Shown: piece after piece, positions 1-5,534 of the stretch
Position numbering within the stretch: position 1 is the stretch's first letter
Layout of the letters: each line of letters opens with the position of its first letter
Source of the DNA: Gammaproteobacteria bacterium
GTDB lineage: Bacteria; Pseudomonadota; Gammaproteobacteria; SG8-11
Length of the DNA stretch: 5,534 nucleotides
NCBI GenBank assembly: GCA_016200445.1
Contig: JACQEQ010000066.1
Span: forward strand, 1-5,534
Direction: 5' to 3'
Notes under the pieces: model-generated
What the model was told of the DNA's origin: nothing
The model's database searches: none
What the model saw: only the letters and a program-made list of their open reading frames with translations
Position numbers and translations under genes: made by a program

Positions 1-1026
1 GGCATGCGCGGCGACAAGCAAGACAACATGGTGGAATCCGAAGATTACTTGGATCCACTTCACGGTATCCCGGTATTTAGCCTGTACGGCAAGGTGCGCC
101 GTCCGACCGGCGCTATGATGGATTCGTTCGATGTACTGTTGTTCGATATTCAAGATCTGGGTTGCCGCATTTACACTTATGTCACGACCCTGCTCTATTT
201 GCTCGAAGCCTGCGCGCAGCATAAAAAAACCGTGTGCGTGTTGGATCGCCCCAATCCCGCCGGCCGCCCGATTGAAGGCAACCTGCTACAGCCGGGCTGG
301 GAAAGCTTCGTCGGCGCCGCACCCATTGCGATGCGGCATGGCCTCACGCTGGGCGAGGTCGCTCAATGGTTCGTCCGCCATTTCAAACTGGATGTGGAGC
401 TGGACATCATCCCCATGTCAGGCTACGACCCCAATATCGCCCCCGGCTACGGCTGGCCGTGGGCGGAGCTACCGTGGGTGAACCCCAGCCCGAATGCTTC
501 TAGTCTCAACATGGCACGTATTTATGCCGGCTCGGTATTGATCGAGGGCACGGAATTATCCGAAGGACGCGGCACCAGCGTACCGCTGGAAATCATGGGC
601 GCACCAGACATCGACATGGTCACCATATTAAAAATAATGACAACGTTCGCCCCGCACTGGCTGCGCGGCATCCATTTACGCCCCTGCTTTTTTCAGCCCA
701 CCTTCCACAAACACGCGGGCAAGCTGTGCCAGGGATTTCAGATCCATACCGATTTCTCCGGCTATAAACACCAAGAATTTAAACCGTTTCGTTTAACGCT
801 GCTGTTCCTGAAAGCCATTCGCCTCTGCACACCGGATTACCCGCTGTGGCGCAACTTCGCCTACGAATATGAAACCGAACGCCTCGCCTTTGATGTGATC
901 AACGGCGGACCCTGCATCCGCGAATGGGTGGATGATGCTAACGCCGACGCCCAAGACTTGGAACGTGTATTGACCGCCGATGAAGCGCAGTGGCTGGAAA
1001 CAGTTCGGGATTTCTGGCTGTATTAA
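1..1026 (+). CDS. namZ: DUF1343/NamZ-family exo-beta-N-acetylmuramidase (GH171-type), 5' partial
   Basis: This is a peptidoglycan-recycling type enzyme; characterised NamZ proteins remove N-acetylmuramic acid from the non-reducing end of muropeptide sugar chains. The reading frame is open from base 1 and its first codons read GMRGDKQDNM, where the family normally has an EHG-x-x-G motif, so the true start and roughly 50-70 residues lie upstream. Family blocks seen, numbered from the Met at base 4: DVLLFDIQDLGCRIYTY (43-59), LDRPNPAGRPIEGN (80-93), MRHGLTLGEVA (110-120), LPWVNPSPN (156-164), LIEGTELSEGRGT (179-191) and LRPCFFQPTFHKHAGKLCQG (225-244). The stop is TAA at 1024-1026. The visible 340 residues cover most of the usual length of about 400. 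Whether it has a signal peptide cannot be seen. The family assignment is firm from these motifs; the exact substrate is inferred from characterised relatives. Confidence 0.92.
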   Translation, partial: GMRGDKQDNMVESEDYLDPLHGIPVFSLYGKVRRPTGAMMDSFDVLLFDIQDLGCRIYTYVTTLLYLLEACAQHKKTVCVLDRPNPAGRPIEGNLLQPGWESFVGAAPIAMRHGLTLGEVAQWFVRHFKLDVELDIIPMSGYDPNIAPGYGWPWAELPWVNPSPNASSLNMARIYAGSVLIEGTELSEGRGTSVPLEIMGAPDIDMVTILKIMTTFAPHWLRGIHLRPCFFQPTFHKHAGKLCQGFQIHTDFSGYKHQEFKPFRLTLLFLKAIRLCTPDYPLWRNFAYEYETERLAFDVINGGPCIREWVDDANADAQDLERVLTADEAQWLETVRDFWLY

Positions 1027-1041
1027 GGTTCGCACCACTGG

Positions 1042-1055
1042 GCGGCGCGCGCCGC
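1042..1055. repeat. Perfect 14-bp GC palindrome downstream of the NamZ gene
   Basis: GCGGCGCGCGCCGC is fully self-complementary and starts 16 bases after the NamZ stop codon. A hairpin of about five GC pairs could form in RNA from either strand. Flanking CTG (1038-1040) and CAG (1055-1057) could lengthen the stem if two bases bulge. It sits between the + strand NamZ stop and the stop of a minus-strand relic, as a shared terminator of convergent genes might. However, it is followed by an A run on the + strand and by no T run on the minus strand, so it does not fit an ordinary intrinsic terminator. Confidence 0.5.
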
Positions 1056-1076
1056 AGGCTAAAAAATATACGATGC

Positions 1077-1211
1077 TTACCGCGTCCGCTTAGATAAGGT
1101 GTTAGGGTTCATAGTCAACGCGTTAGAAATAAGTTTCGGATTCTCCAGGTAAGGCATTTGATGACCTTCATCGTACATTTGAAAGTCCGGCCGAAGCGTC
1201 TTTATTTTTCA
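1077..1211 (-). pseudogene. Relic of an alpha/beta-hydrolase C-terminus
   Basis: Read on the minus strand, 43 codons are open between an in-frame TGA (1209-1211) and a TAA (1077-1079). The peptide contains DFQMYDEGHQMPYLENPKLI. The pattern GH, then two to five residues, then E-x-P resembles the end of alpha/beta-hydrolase-fold proteins, where the His is the catalytic-triad histidine just before the last helix. No start codon with a ribosome binding site precedes it, and the rest of a hydrolase (nucleophile elbow, acid strand) is not present in the same frame. It is therefore best read as the decayed 3' end of a gene that faced the NamZ gene. A 43-residue match by eye is weak evidence, and chance similarity is possible. 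Confidence 0.4.
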
Positions 1212-1541
1212 TTTACCCCTATCAACAACGAAACCTCGGTAACTCTGGCAAAAACGCTTTTCGTTAAGACCAGCACGAATGTAATGCCTTCATACCTTTA
1301 TTAATCTGTGAATTTTGCCGATAGAGAATGACCGTCGGGGTGACATGAGGCCCATGGGACTGCACAAGAATTTTCTGCAGCACCTTCGTATGTTGACCTT
1401 GGGCCACATCGAGTGTTTTTCGAATCAGCATCAAGCTGCTTTGTATCGATCACACCATATTGAACACCAGCACCCACGGAGATGCACTTACACCACTTGG
1501 ATAATCGCTCGCACCCCATTGCGATGGGTAACCAGGCTGGC
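1212..1541. other. Intergenic stretch with no assignable gene
   Basis: No reading frame here is convincing. A + strand frame (1315-1554) and a minus-strand frame running from inside the next gene down to 1301 are open, but neither looks like a known family or has a good start signal. A third open stretch on the minus strand (1264-1449, 61 codons) includes HVTPTVILY and may be more of the decayed hydrolase. A short inverted repeat, CCCAT-TGCG-ATGGG, lies at 1515-1528. GATAAT at 1500-1505 resembles a -10 box but has no -35 partner at normal spacing. The promoter of the binding-protein gene should lie in this stretch but cannot be fixed by eye. Confidence 0.5.
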
Positions 1542-1588
1542 AATGCGACGTTAATGCAACATTTAATGCAACATTTAATGCAATATTT
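1542..1588 (+). repeat. Tandem 12-bp dyad repeats in the leader of the binding-protein gene
   Basis: Three consecutive 12-bp units are present: AATGCAACATTT (1553-1564), AATGCAACATTT (1565-1576) and AATGCAATATTT (1577-1588). A degenerate 11-base copy, AATGCGACGTT (1542-1552), precedes them. Each of the first two units is itself a small dyad, AATG-CAA-CATT. The array ends exactly where the Shine-Dalgarno AGGAG begins. The unit length is a multiple of three, and each unit brings an ATG in frame with the downstream gene. Possible roles are a clustered regulator site, an AU-rich translation-enhancing leader, or a slippage-prone variable tract; the sequence alone does not decide between them. Confidence 0.85.
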
Positions 1589-1593
1589 AGGAG
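1589..1593 (+). promoter_or_regulatory. Ribosome binding site AGGAG fixing the start at 1602
   Basis: AGGAG lies 8 bases before ATG 1602. Three in-frame ATGs upstream (1554, 1566, 1578) fall inside the repeats and have no comparable Shine-Dalgarno. Starting at 1602 also gives a clean signal peptide, so 1602 is preferred over any upstream start. Confidence 0.88.
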
Positions 1594-1601
1594 TAAACAA
1601 A

Positions 1602-2579
1602 ATGAAAAACACACCTGTACTCACTGTGCTCGCCCTGTGCTGTGCGCTGATCGCACCGTCAAGCAAGGCGGAGCCTGCCATCCCGAAAATTGGCTTTCTG
1701 GGCGCAAGCACCGCCGAACAAGCGAACCATTTGCTAAAAGCCTTCAAACAGGGACTGCATGAACGCGGCTACGAGGAAGGCAAGAACATTTTGATCGAGA
1801 CACGCTTTGCCGACGGCAAGCTGGATCGTCTGCCCGCACTCGCGGCCGAGTTAAAAGCGCTCAATGTGTCTGTGATTGCGGCGCCGCCGCATGCAGCTGC
1901 GGCCGCTGCCAAGAAGGTGACGCCGGACACGCCGATCGTATTCGCGCTCGTCGGCGATCCGGTCAGCGCCGGGTTCGTGCAGAGCTTGGCTCACCCCGGC
2001 GGCAATATGACCGGCCTGTCCACGATTAATGTCGAGCTTGGAGCGAAGCGCCTGGAGCTGTTAAAAGAGGCGTTCCCTAAGACGACAAGGGCGGCAGTTC
2101 TTTACAATCCCGGCGACGCCACCAATGACTTGCAATTAGTCAAGATCGAGCAGGCCGCCAAAACACTGGGCATCCAATTGCTCCCGCTGGCGGTAACCAA
2201 AACTGAAGAATTCGAGCCGGCCTTCGCGCGCATTGTGAAAGAGCACGCGGATGCCTTGCTCGTGATTGAAAACCCGGTCAATTTCACACAGCGCGACACG
2301 TTAGTTGCGTTCGCCACCAAGAGCCGTCTGCCGGCGATGTATGCCCTCAAGGAATTCGTCGACGCGGGCGGCGTGATGTCGTACTCGGTGAGTTTTGCGG
2401 AGCAAGTACGTAGCTCGGCCACCTTCGTTGACAAGATCCTTAAAGGCGCCAAGCCTGGCGACTTGCCGGTCGAGCAACCTACGCGCATTGAGTTGATCCT
2501 GAATTTGAAAGCGGCTGAGGCGCAGGGACTGAAAATTTCCCCATCGTTATTGCTACGTGCTGACCAAGTGATTCGATAA
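1602..2579 (+). CDS. ABC-type substrate-binding protein, PF04392 family, exported
   Basis: A 325-residue periplasmic solute-binding protein. Residues 1-23 form a signal peptide: MKN, a hydrophobic core TPVLTVLALCCALIA, then SKA before the mature EPAIPKIGFLG. The cysteines at 13-14 do not fit a good lipobox. Features typical of the PF04392 (COG2984-like) family: IPKIGFLGAS at the start of the first lobe, FKQGLHERGYEEGKNI (48-63), TPIVFALVGDPVSAGFVQSL (110-129), HPGGNMTGLS (131-140), RAAVLYNPGD (163-172), VDAGGVMSYS (253-262) and LPVEQPTRIELILNLKAA (288-305). Length and lobe order match a complete family member. Ligands of this family are mostly unknown; some members bind aromatic amino acids. 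No permease or ATPase gene follows. A sensor kinase starts 74 bases downstream, suggesting a role in ligand sensing, or use of a transporter encoded elsewhere. Confidence 0.93.
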   Translation: MKNTPVLTVLALCCALIAPSSKAEPAIPKIGFLGASTAEQANHLLKAFKQGLHERGYEEGKNILIETRFADGKLDRLPALAAELKALNVSVIAAPPHAAAAAAKKVTPDTPIVFALVGDPVSAGFVQSLAHPGGNMTGLSTINVELGAKRLELLKEAFPKTTRAAVLYNPGDATNDLQLVKIEQAAKTLGIQLLPLAVTKTEEFEPAFARIVKEHADALLVIENPVNFTQRDTLVAFATKSRLPAMYALKEFVDAGGVMSYSVSFAEQVRSSATFVDKILKGAKPGDLPVEQPTRIELILNLKAAEAQGLKISPSLLLRADQVIR

Positions 2580-2626
2580 TGCAAGCGCCCAGCAGATCAC
2601 TCTGGACCAACGCGATGCCTGGATGA
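2579..2626 (+). other. 15-codon open frame between binding protein and kinase
   Basis: An ATG at 2579-2581 overlaps the binding-protein stop by one base (TAATG) and reads MQAPSRSLWTNAMPG before TGA at 2624-2626. It is in the same frame as the kinase that starts at 2654. It could be a coupling mini-ORF, or the old N-terminus of the kinase cut off by a nonsense change; chance is the simplest explanation. No sign of expression is visible beyond the stop-start overlap. Confidence 0.25.
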
Positions 2627-2653
2627 GCAACGCTAAACGGAAGTGCAAAGTCG

Positions 2654-4513
2654 ATGCCGACTAAAGCCCGCAGCCAACTGTTCCGCAAATATGTCGTTTA
2701 CTTCGCGATGCTGGTAACGACGACGCTGCTAGCGAGCGGTTTGAGCGGAATGTATTTATCCTATAAAGAAAACGTCGCCGCGTTGGTCGAATTGCAGCAC
2801 GAAAAAGCCATTGGTACGGCTTACAAGATCGAACAGTATATGAAGGAGATTGAACACGAGATCGGCTGGACCACGATGCCGCAGGCATTTCCCGAGATCA
2901 CCGTGCTCGACCAGCGGCGCGTCGACTACCTCAAGCTGCTGCGCCAAGTCCCGGCAATTACCGAGATCGGTTACCTCGACGCGTCCGGCAAAGAAAAATT
3001 ACGGGTGTCACGGCTGGCCATGGACATCCTCGGTAGCGATAAAGATTTCTCTAATGACCCTGAGTTCACCGAGGCAAAGACCGGTAAGACCTGGTTCGGC
3101 CCGGTTTACTTCCGCAAGGAAACCGAGCCTTACATGATCTTGGCCATGGGCGCCAGCCGCGACGACACCGGCGTGACGGTGGCCGACGTCAATCTGAAAT
3201 TCATCTGGGATGTGATTACCCAAATCAAGATCGGCAAGGCCGGCTATGCGTATGTCGTAGACGCACATGGACGCTTGATCTCGCATCCGGACATTAGCCG
3301 GGTATTACAGCAAAGCGATTTTTCCCAGTTCTCCCAAGTTCGTGCGGCGCTCACCAATGCGCGCTCTTCCAGCGCGACCGTGCAGCGGGCCATGATTGCC
3401 GACAACGCCGACAACGAACCGGTGCTGGTTGCGACCGCGCCCATCACAGCGCTGGGCTGGGCGGTGTTGGTCGAGCAACCGCGCACGGAAGCATTCGCAC
3501 CCTTGTATGCCTCCATGCTGCAAACCGGATTGCTGTTGCTGGCCGGGCTGGTCTTGTCGCTGCTCGCATCACTGGCACTCGCGCGGCGCATGGTCACGCC
3601 GATCCAGGCGCTGCGGGCCGGTGCCGCACAGATCGGCGCCGGGATTCTCGATCACCGTATCGACGTGCGCACCGGCGACGAACTCGAAACACTGGCCGAG
3701 CAATTCAATCACATGGCCAAGGACCTGCAAGAGTCTTACAGCAGCCTGGAACATAAAGTCGAGGAGCGCACCCAACAGCTCGAGATCGCCAGCCGCCACA
3801 AATCGGCGTTTCTTGCCAACATGAGCCACGAATTGCGCACGCCGCTGAACGCCATCATCGGGTACAGCGAAATCCTCGCCGAAGACGCGGCGGCGCAAAG
3901 CAATATCGAAGCGGTGTCGGACCTGCAAAAAATACGCCGCGCCGGACGACACCTGCTGGCGCTCATTGATGACGTGCTCGACCTGTCGAAAATCGAAGCC
4001 GGAAAAATGCAACTGGCTGGCACTGATTTCGAATTGCGTACGCTGGTCGATGACACGCTTTTGGTGGTCCAGCCACTGTTGGTGCGCGGCAACAACCGCC
4101 TGGAAACCCGGCTTGCCATCGACGGCGTGGTGATGCACTCCGATGCAGTCCGCGTGCGCCAGGTACTGTTCAACTTGCTCAGCAATGCCTGCAAGTTCAC
4201 GCATCGTGGCGTAATCACGGTGGCGGCGCTCCGCGATACTACGACGCAACCCGAGCGCGTCGTGTTTAGTGTGCGCGACACCGGGGAAGGCATCACGACA
4301 GAAAACCTCGAACAGCTGTTTCAACCCTTTGTGCAGGCGAAGACCATCGGCCGCATGCACGATGGCACCGGACTCGGCCTGGCACTGTGCCGCCGGTTCT
4401 GCGAGCTGATGGGTGGAGAAATCACCGTAGTCAGCGAATACGGGAAAGGCTCGGAATTTACTTTCTGGCTACCGGTCAACGCACGCCACCTGGAAGGCAC
4501 GTCTGCAAGCTGA
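2654..4513 (+). CDS. Membrane sensor histidine kinase, dCache-HAMP-HisKA-HATPase_c
   Basis: A 619-residue two-component sensor in the inner membrane. Order: TM1 about 13-36; periplasmic double-Cache region about 40-285, with FGPVYFRKETEPYM (148-161), GYAYVVDAHGRLISHPD (197-213) and the typical closing GWAVLVEQP (268-276); TM2 about 288-310; HAMP about 310-362 with conserved Pro316; a short coiled coil 360-385; HisKA with phospho-acceptor His392 in SHELRTPLN; and HATPase_c with N box (N507, N511), G1 DTGEG (542-546), F box LFQPF (555-559) and G2 GTGLGL (571-576). All catalytic motifs are intact, so it should be active. It has no receiver domain and no response regulator gene follows, so the phosphoryl acceptor is elsewhere. 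ATG 2654 is the first start after an in-frame TGA at 2624; GGAAG at 2639-2643 is a weak ribosome site. It probably shares a transcript with the binding protein 74 bases upstream. Confidence 0.95.
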   Translation: MPTKARSQLFRKYVVYFAMLVTTTLLASGLSGMYLSYKENVAALVELQHEKAIGTAYKIEQYMKEIEHEIGWTTMPQAFPEITVLDQRRVDYLKLLRQVPAITEIGYLDASGKEKLRVSRLAMDILGSDKDFSNDPEFTEAKTGKTWFGPVYFRKETEPYMILAMGASRDDTGVTVADVNLKFIWDVITQIKIGKAGYAYVVDAHGRLISHPDISRVLQQSDFSQFSQVRAALTNARSSSATVQRAMIADNADNEPVLVATAPITALGWAVLVEQPRTEAFAPLYASMLQTGLLLLAGLVLSLLASLALARRMVTPIQALRAGAAQIGAGILDHRIDVRTGDELETLAEQFNHMAKDLQESYSSLEHKVEERTQQLEIASRHKSAFLANMSHELRTPLNAIIGYSEILAEDAAAQSNIEAVSDLQKIRRAGRHLLALIDDVLDLSKIEAGKMQLAGTDFELRTLVDDTLLVVQPLLVRGNNRLETRLAIDGVVMHSDAVRVRQVLFNLLSNACKFTHRGVITVAALRDTTTQPERVVFSVRDTGEGITTENLEQLFQPFVQAKTIGRMHDGTGLGLALCRRFCELMGGEITVVSEYGKGSEFTFWLPVNARHLEGTSAS

Positions 4514-4595
4514 GTTTTCCGCACCTCGCGAAATCAATCCACCGGCTGCGACCACGGTCACGTTAGATCCGGCACCGGGCAGGCAAGATATTCCG
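4512..4595 (+). pseudogene. Linker-like coding remnant after the kinase, shifted frame
   Basis: Immediately at the kinase stop, the +1 frame is open for 28 codons and reads like a protein linker: EFSAPRE, then NPPAATTVTLDPAPG, then RQDIP before TAG at 4596-4598. Pro/Ala/Thr-rich linkers of this kind often join the ATPase domain of hybrid kinases to a receiver domain. A single-base change near the TGA (AGC TGA G) would join it to the kinase, giving a C-terminus ending in ...RQDIP. No receiver sequence (acidic DD pair, phospho-Asp, conserved Lys) follows in any frame that I could read. The remnant interpretation is an inference. Confidence 0.35.
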
Positions 4596-4603
4596 TAGAA
4601 TAT
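4588..4603. promoter_or_regulatory. 16-bp inverted repeat, candidate operator
   Basis: ATATTC-CGTA-GAATAT is a perfect 6-bp inverted repeat around a 4-base spacer, about 90 bases upstream of the haem-protein start. It overlaps TAGAAT (4596-4601), which matches five of six bases of a -10 box, but no good -35 element is seen 16-18 bases upstream. The size and symmetry suit a dimeric regulator site; the stem is short and lacks a T tract, so a terminator is unlikely. Confidence 0.4.
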
Positions 4604-4681
4604 GCTGGTGCAGTTAAGTGATGCTTACGCGTCGCAAACCAGCTCTTTGATAAAACAAATGGGTGAGTTGTACAGGTCGAA

Positions 4682-4688
4682 AAGGGGG
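4682..4688 (+). promoter_or_regulatory. Ribosome binding site AAGGGGG for the haem protein
   Basis: A purine-rich AAGGGGG ends 4 bases before ATG 4693. It favours this ATG over an in-frame GTG at 4663, which would add ten polar residues in front of an otherwise clean signal peptide. Confidence 0.7.
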
Positions 4689-4692
4689 TTAT

Positions 4693-5427
4693 ATGTTCTG
4701 TTCCGTAATTCGCGCGTGCGTGCTCGGTCTGCTAGGTTTCAGTATCGTGGGTTTTCCAACCGCGCATGCTACATCCACGCTCTACAAACGCGAGTGCAAT
4801 GGTTGCCATAGCGGCCCGCCGACCTGCAACGGCTGCCACGCTCACGGCGTTCACAAAATTACTGCGGACCGCATGGCGCTGAATTTAGCCGCAAAAACCG
4901 ATAAGACCGAATACATCGCGGGCGAAGACATTACGGTGACCTTGACAGGTAGCGACGCAGTTGGAACCGACACGGGTTGGATTCGCGTTAAGCTCTACGA
5001 CGACAAGGGTGTTGAGCTGGGTCAAGACAAGACAGAATTTCCCGCCAAGCTGACCACCCGCGCCTACGCCGGTACGACAACGCTATATATGTCTTGGGTC
5101 GGCTACGATTATGACGGGGAAGGCGCCATGTATGGACAGCCAATCGACACGACCTTCGGCGCCGGCCAGCGTCTTTCGTTCTTGGCTGGCTTACATCTTA
5201 CTGAACGGCATATCGAAGAAATCGTACAGACCAATGCTTTTATCGTTCGTGACGCAACCCAGTCAACCGAGGTCTTGTCCGGCATCGCCGCCACCGGCGA
5301 AAGCAAATCCACCTCCGGCGGCGGGCCGCTCGACCTTGCCTGGATGCTCGTAATGGCTTTGTTTGCAGCGATACGCCGAGGCTTACGGGCTGGGTCGCTG
5401 ACGGGAAAAATTAAAGTCGAATACTGA
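4693..5427 (+). CDS. Exported diheme c-type cytochrome-like protein with Ig-like domain and C-terminal anchor-like tail
   Basis: A 244-residue protein. Residues 1-26 form a signal peptide with a hydrophobic core and PTAHA before the mature TSTLYK. Two c-type haem motifs, CNGCH at 35-39 and 45-49, are only five residues apart; His51 and His54 are possible extra ligands. Residues about 60-190 are rich in beta-strand patterns, e.g. GEDITVTLTGS (77-87) and GWIRVKLYDDKGVEL (95-109), and look like an Ig-like or Reeler/choice-of-anchor-type sandwich. The C-terminus has TSGGG (207-211), a hydrophobic stretch (212-227) and RR (228-229), like a tripartite protein-sorting signal, but continues 15 residues past the RR. 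Likely role: periplasmic or surface-held electron transfer or metal/sulfur chemistry; the partner is unknown. I do not recognise a named gene. The gap of 179 bases from the kinase and its own ribosome site suggest a separate unit. Confidence 0.82.
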   Translation: MFCSVIRACVLGLLGFSIVGFPTAHATSTLYKRECNGCHSGPPTCNGCHAHGVHKITADRMALNLAAKTDKTEYIAGEDITVTLTGSDAVGTDTGWIRVKLYDDKGVELGQDKTEFPAKLTTRAYAGTTTLYMSWVGYDYDGEGAMYGQPIDTTFGAGQRLSFLAGLHLTERHIEEIVQTNAFIVRDATQSTEVLSGIAATGESKSTSGGGPLDLAWMLVMALFAAIRRGLRAGSLTGKIKVEY

Positions 5428-5487
5428 CTCCAAAGAACCTCGCTATTTATTATCCCGCATGTTGGGCTGGGCAAGACTTTTCAGATC

Positions 5488-5504
5488 GCCTGTCTCAGTC
5501 AGGC
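5488..5504. repeat. Small inverted repeat downstream of the haem protein
   Basis: GCCTG-TCTCAGT-CAGGC forms a 5-bp stem with a 7-base loop, 60 bases after the haem-protein stop. No T run follows, so it is not a standard terminator; it may be a regulator site next to the putative promoter just downstream, or chance. Confidence 0.3.
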
Positions 5505-5513
5505 CGCAGTCTC

Positions 5514-5522
5514 TGCTATAAC
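5514..5522 (+). promoter_or_regulatory. Possible extended -10 promoter element at the window end
   Basis: TGCTATAAC matches the extended -10 pattern TGnTATAAT with one mismatch. No convincing -35 box lies 16-18 bases upstream, which extended -10 promoters can tolerate. It would drive a gene beginning past the window edge. Confidence 0.35.
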
Positions 5523-5534
5523 GACATGATCCTA

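Noticed and set aside
1042..1070. GC palindrome as an intrinsic terminator
   Set aside because: It is followed by an A run on the + strand, not T, and by no T run on the minus strand.
1315..1554. 79-codon + strand frame in the gap before the binding protein
   Set aside because: It has no Shine-Dalgarno, an unusual His/Arg-rich composition, no recognisable motif, and no signal or membrane pattern.
1542..1588. The repeat array as a CRISPR or plasmid origin iteron set
   Set aside because: The units are 12 bp with no spacers, there are no cas or rep genes, and the array sits directly on a ribosome binding site.
1554..1601. Upstream in-frame ATGs as the true start of the binding protein
   Set aside because: They lie in the repeats without a Shine-Dalgarno and would bury the signal peptide behind a His/Gln-rich extension.
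1301..1747. 148-codon minus-strand frame overlapping the binding-protein start
   Set aside because: Its first half is antisense to the signal peptide and repeats of a clearly real gene, it reads the repeats as a Cys-rich CIKCCIKCC run, and it shows no family motifs or ribosome site. GHSLS near its end resembles a nucleophile elbow but lacks the surrounding strand and helix pattern.
3569..4360. 263-codon minus-strand frame inside the kinase gene
   Set aside because: It is the antisense shadow of the HAMP/HisKA/HATPase coding sequence, whose motifs are all intact on the + strand.
4663..4692. GTG at 4663 as the start of the haem protein
   Set aside because: It has no good ribosome site and would place ten polar residues before the signal peptide; ATG 4693 has AAGGGGG at normal spacing.

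Overview
The window reads as chromosomal DNA from a Gram-negative proteobacterium. The coding style (moderately GC-rich), a Cache/HAMP sensor kinase, a PF04392-type periplasmic binding protein and a small periplasmic CXXCH protein with a Gly-rich/hydrophobic/basic tail together suggest a betaproteobacterium, perhaps Nitrosomonadales-like (sulfur or iron oxidisers). The taxonomic placement is inference only. All four intact or near-intact genes are on the + strand.

Layout. (1) 1-1026: most of a DUF1343/NamZ-family (GH171) exo-beta-N-acetylmuramidase gene whose 5' end lies outside the window. (2) 1027-1601: a 575-base gap. It holds a perfect GC palindrome, a minus-strand relic resembling an alpha/beta-hydrolase C-terminus, and a block of 12-bp dyad repeats that runs directly into the ribosome binding site of the next gene. 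(3) 1602-2579: an exported ABC-type substrate-binding protein (PF04392) with no permease or ATPase gene beside it. (4) 2654-4513: a membrane sensor histidine kinase (TM - periplasmic dCache - TM - HAMP - HisKA - HATPase_c) without a receiver domain. Just past its stop, another frame carries a Pro/Ala-rich linker-like stretch, suggesting that a longer C-terminus was lost by frameshift. (5) 4693-5427: an exported protein with two closely spaced CNGCH haem motifs, an Ig-like beta-sandwich region and a sorting-signal-like C-terminus. (6) 5428-5534: a short tail with a small inverted repeat and a possible extended -10 promoter for a gene outside the window.

How they may work together. The binding protein and the kinase are 74 bases apart in the same direction and probably form one transcription unit. 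With no transporter parts present, the simplest reading is that the binding protein delivers or presents a small ligand to the periplasmic Cache domain. The partner response regulator is not in the window. The NamZ gene and the haem protein are probably independent units. No tRNA, rRNA, CRISPR array or complete mobile element was seen.
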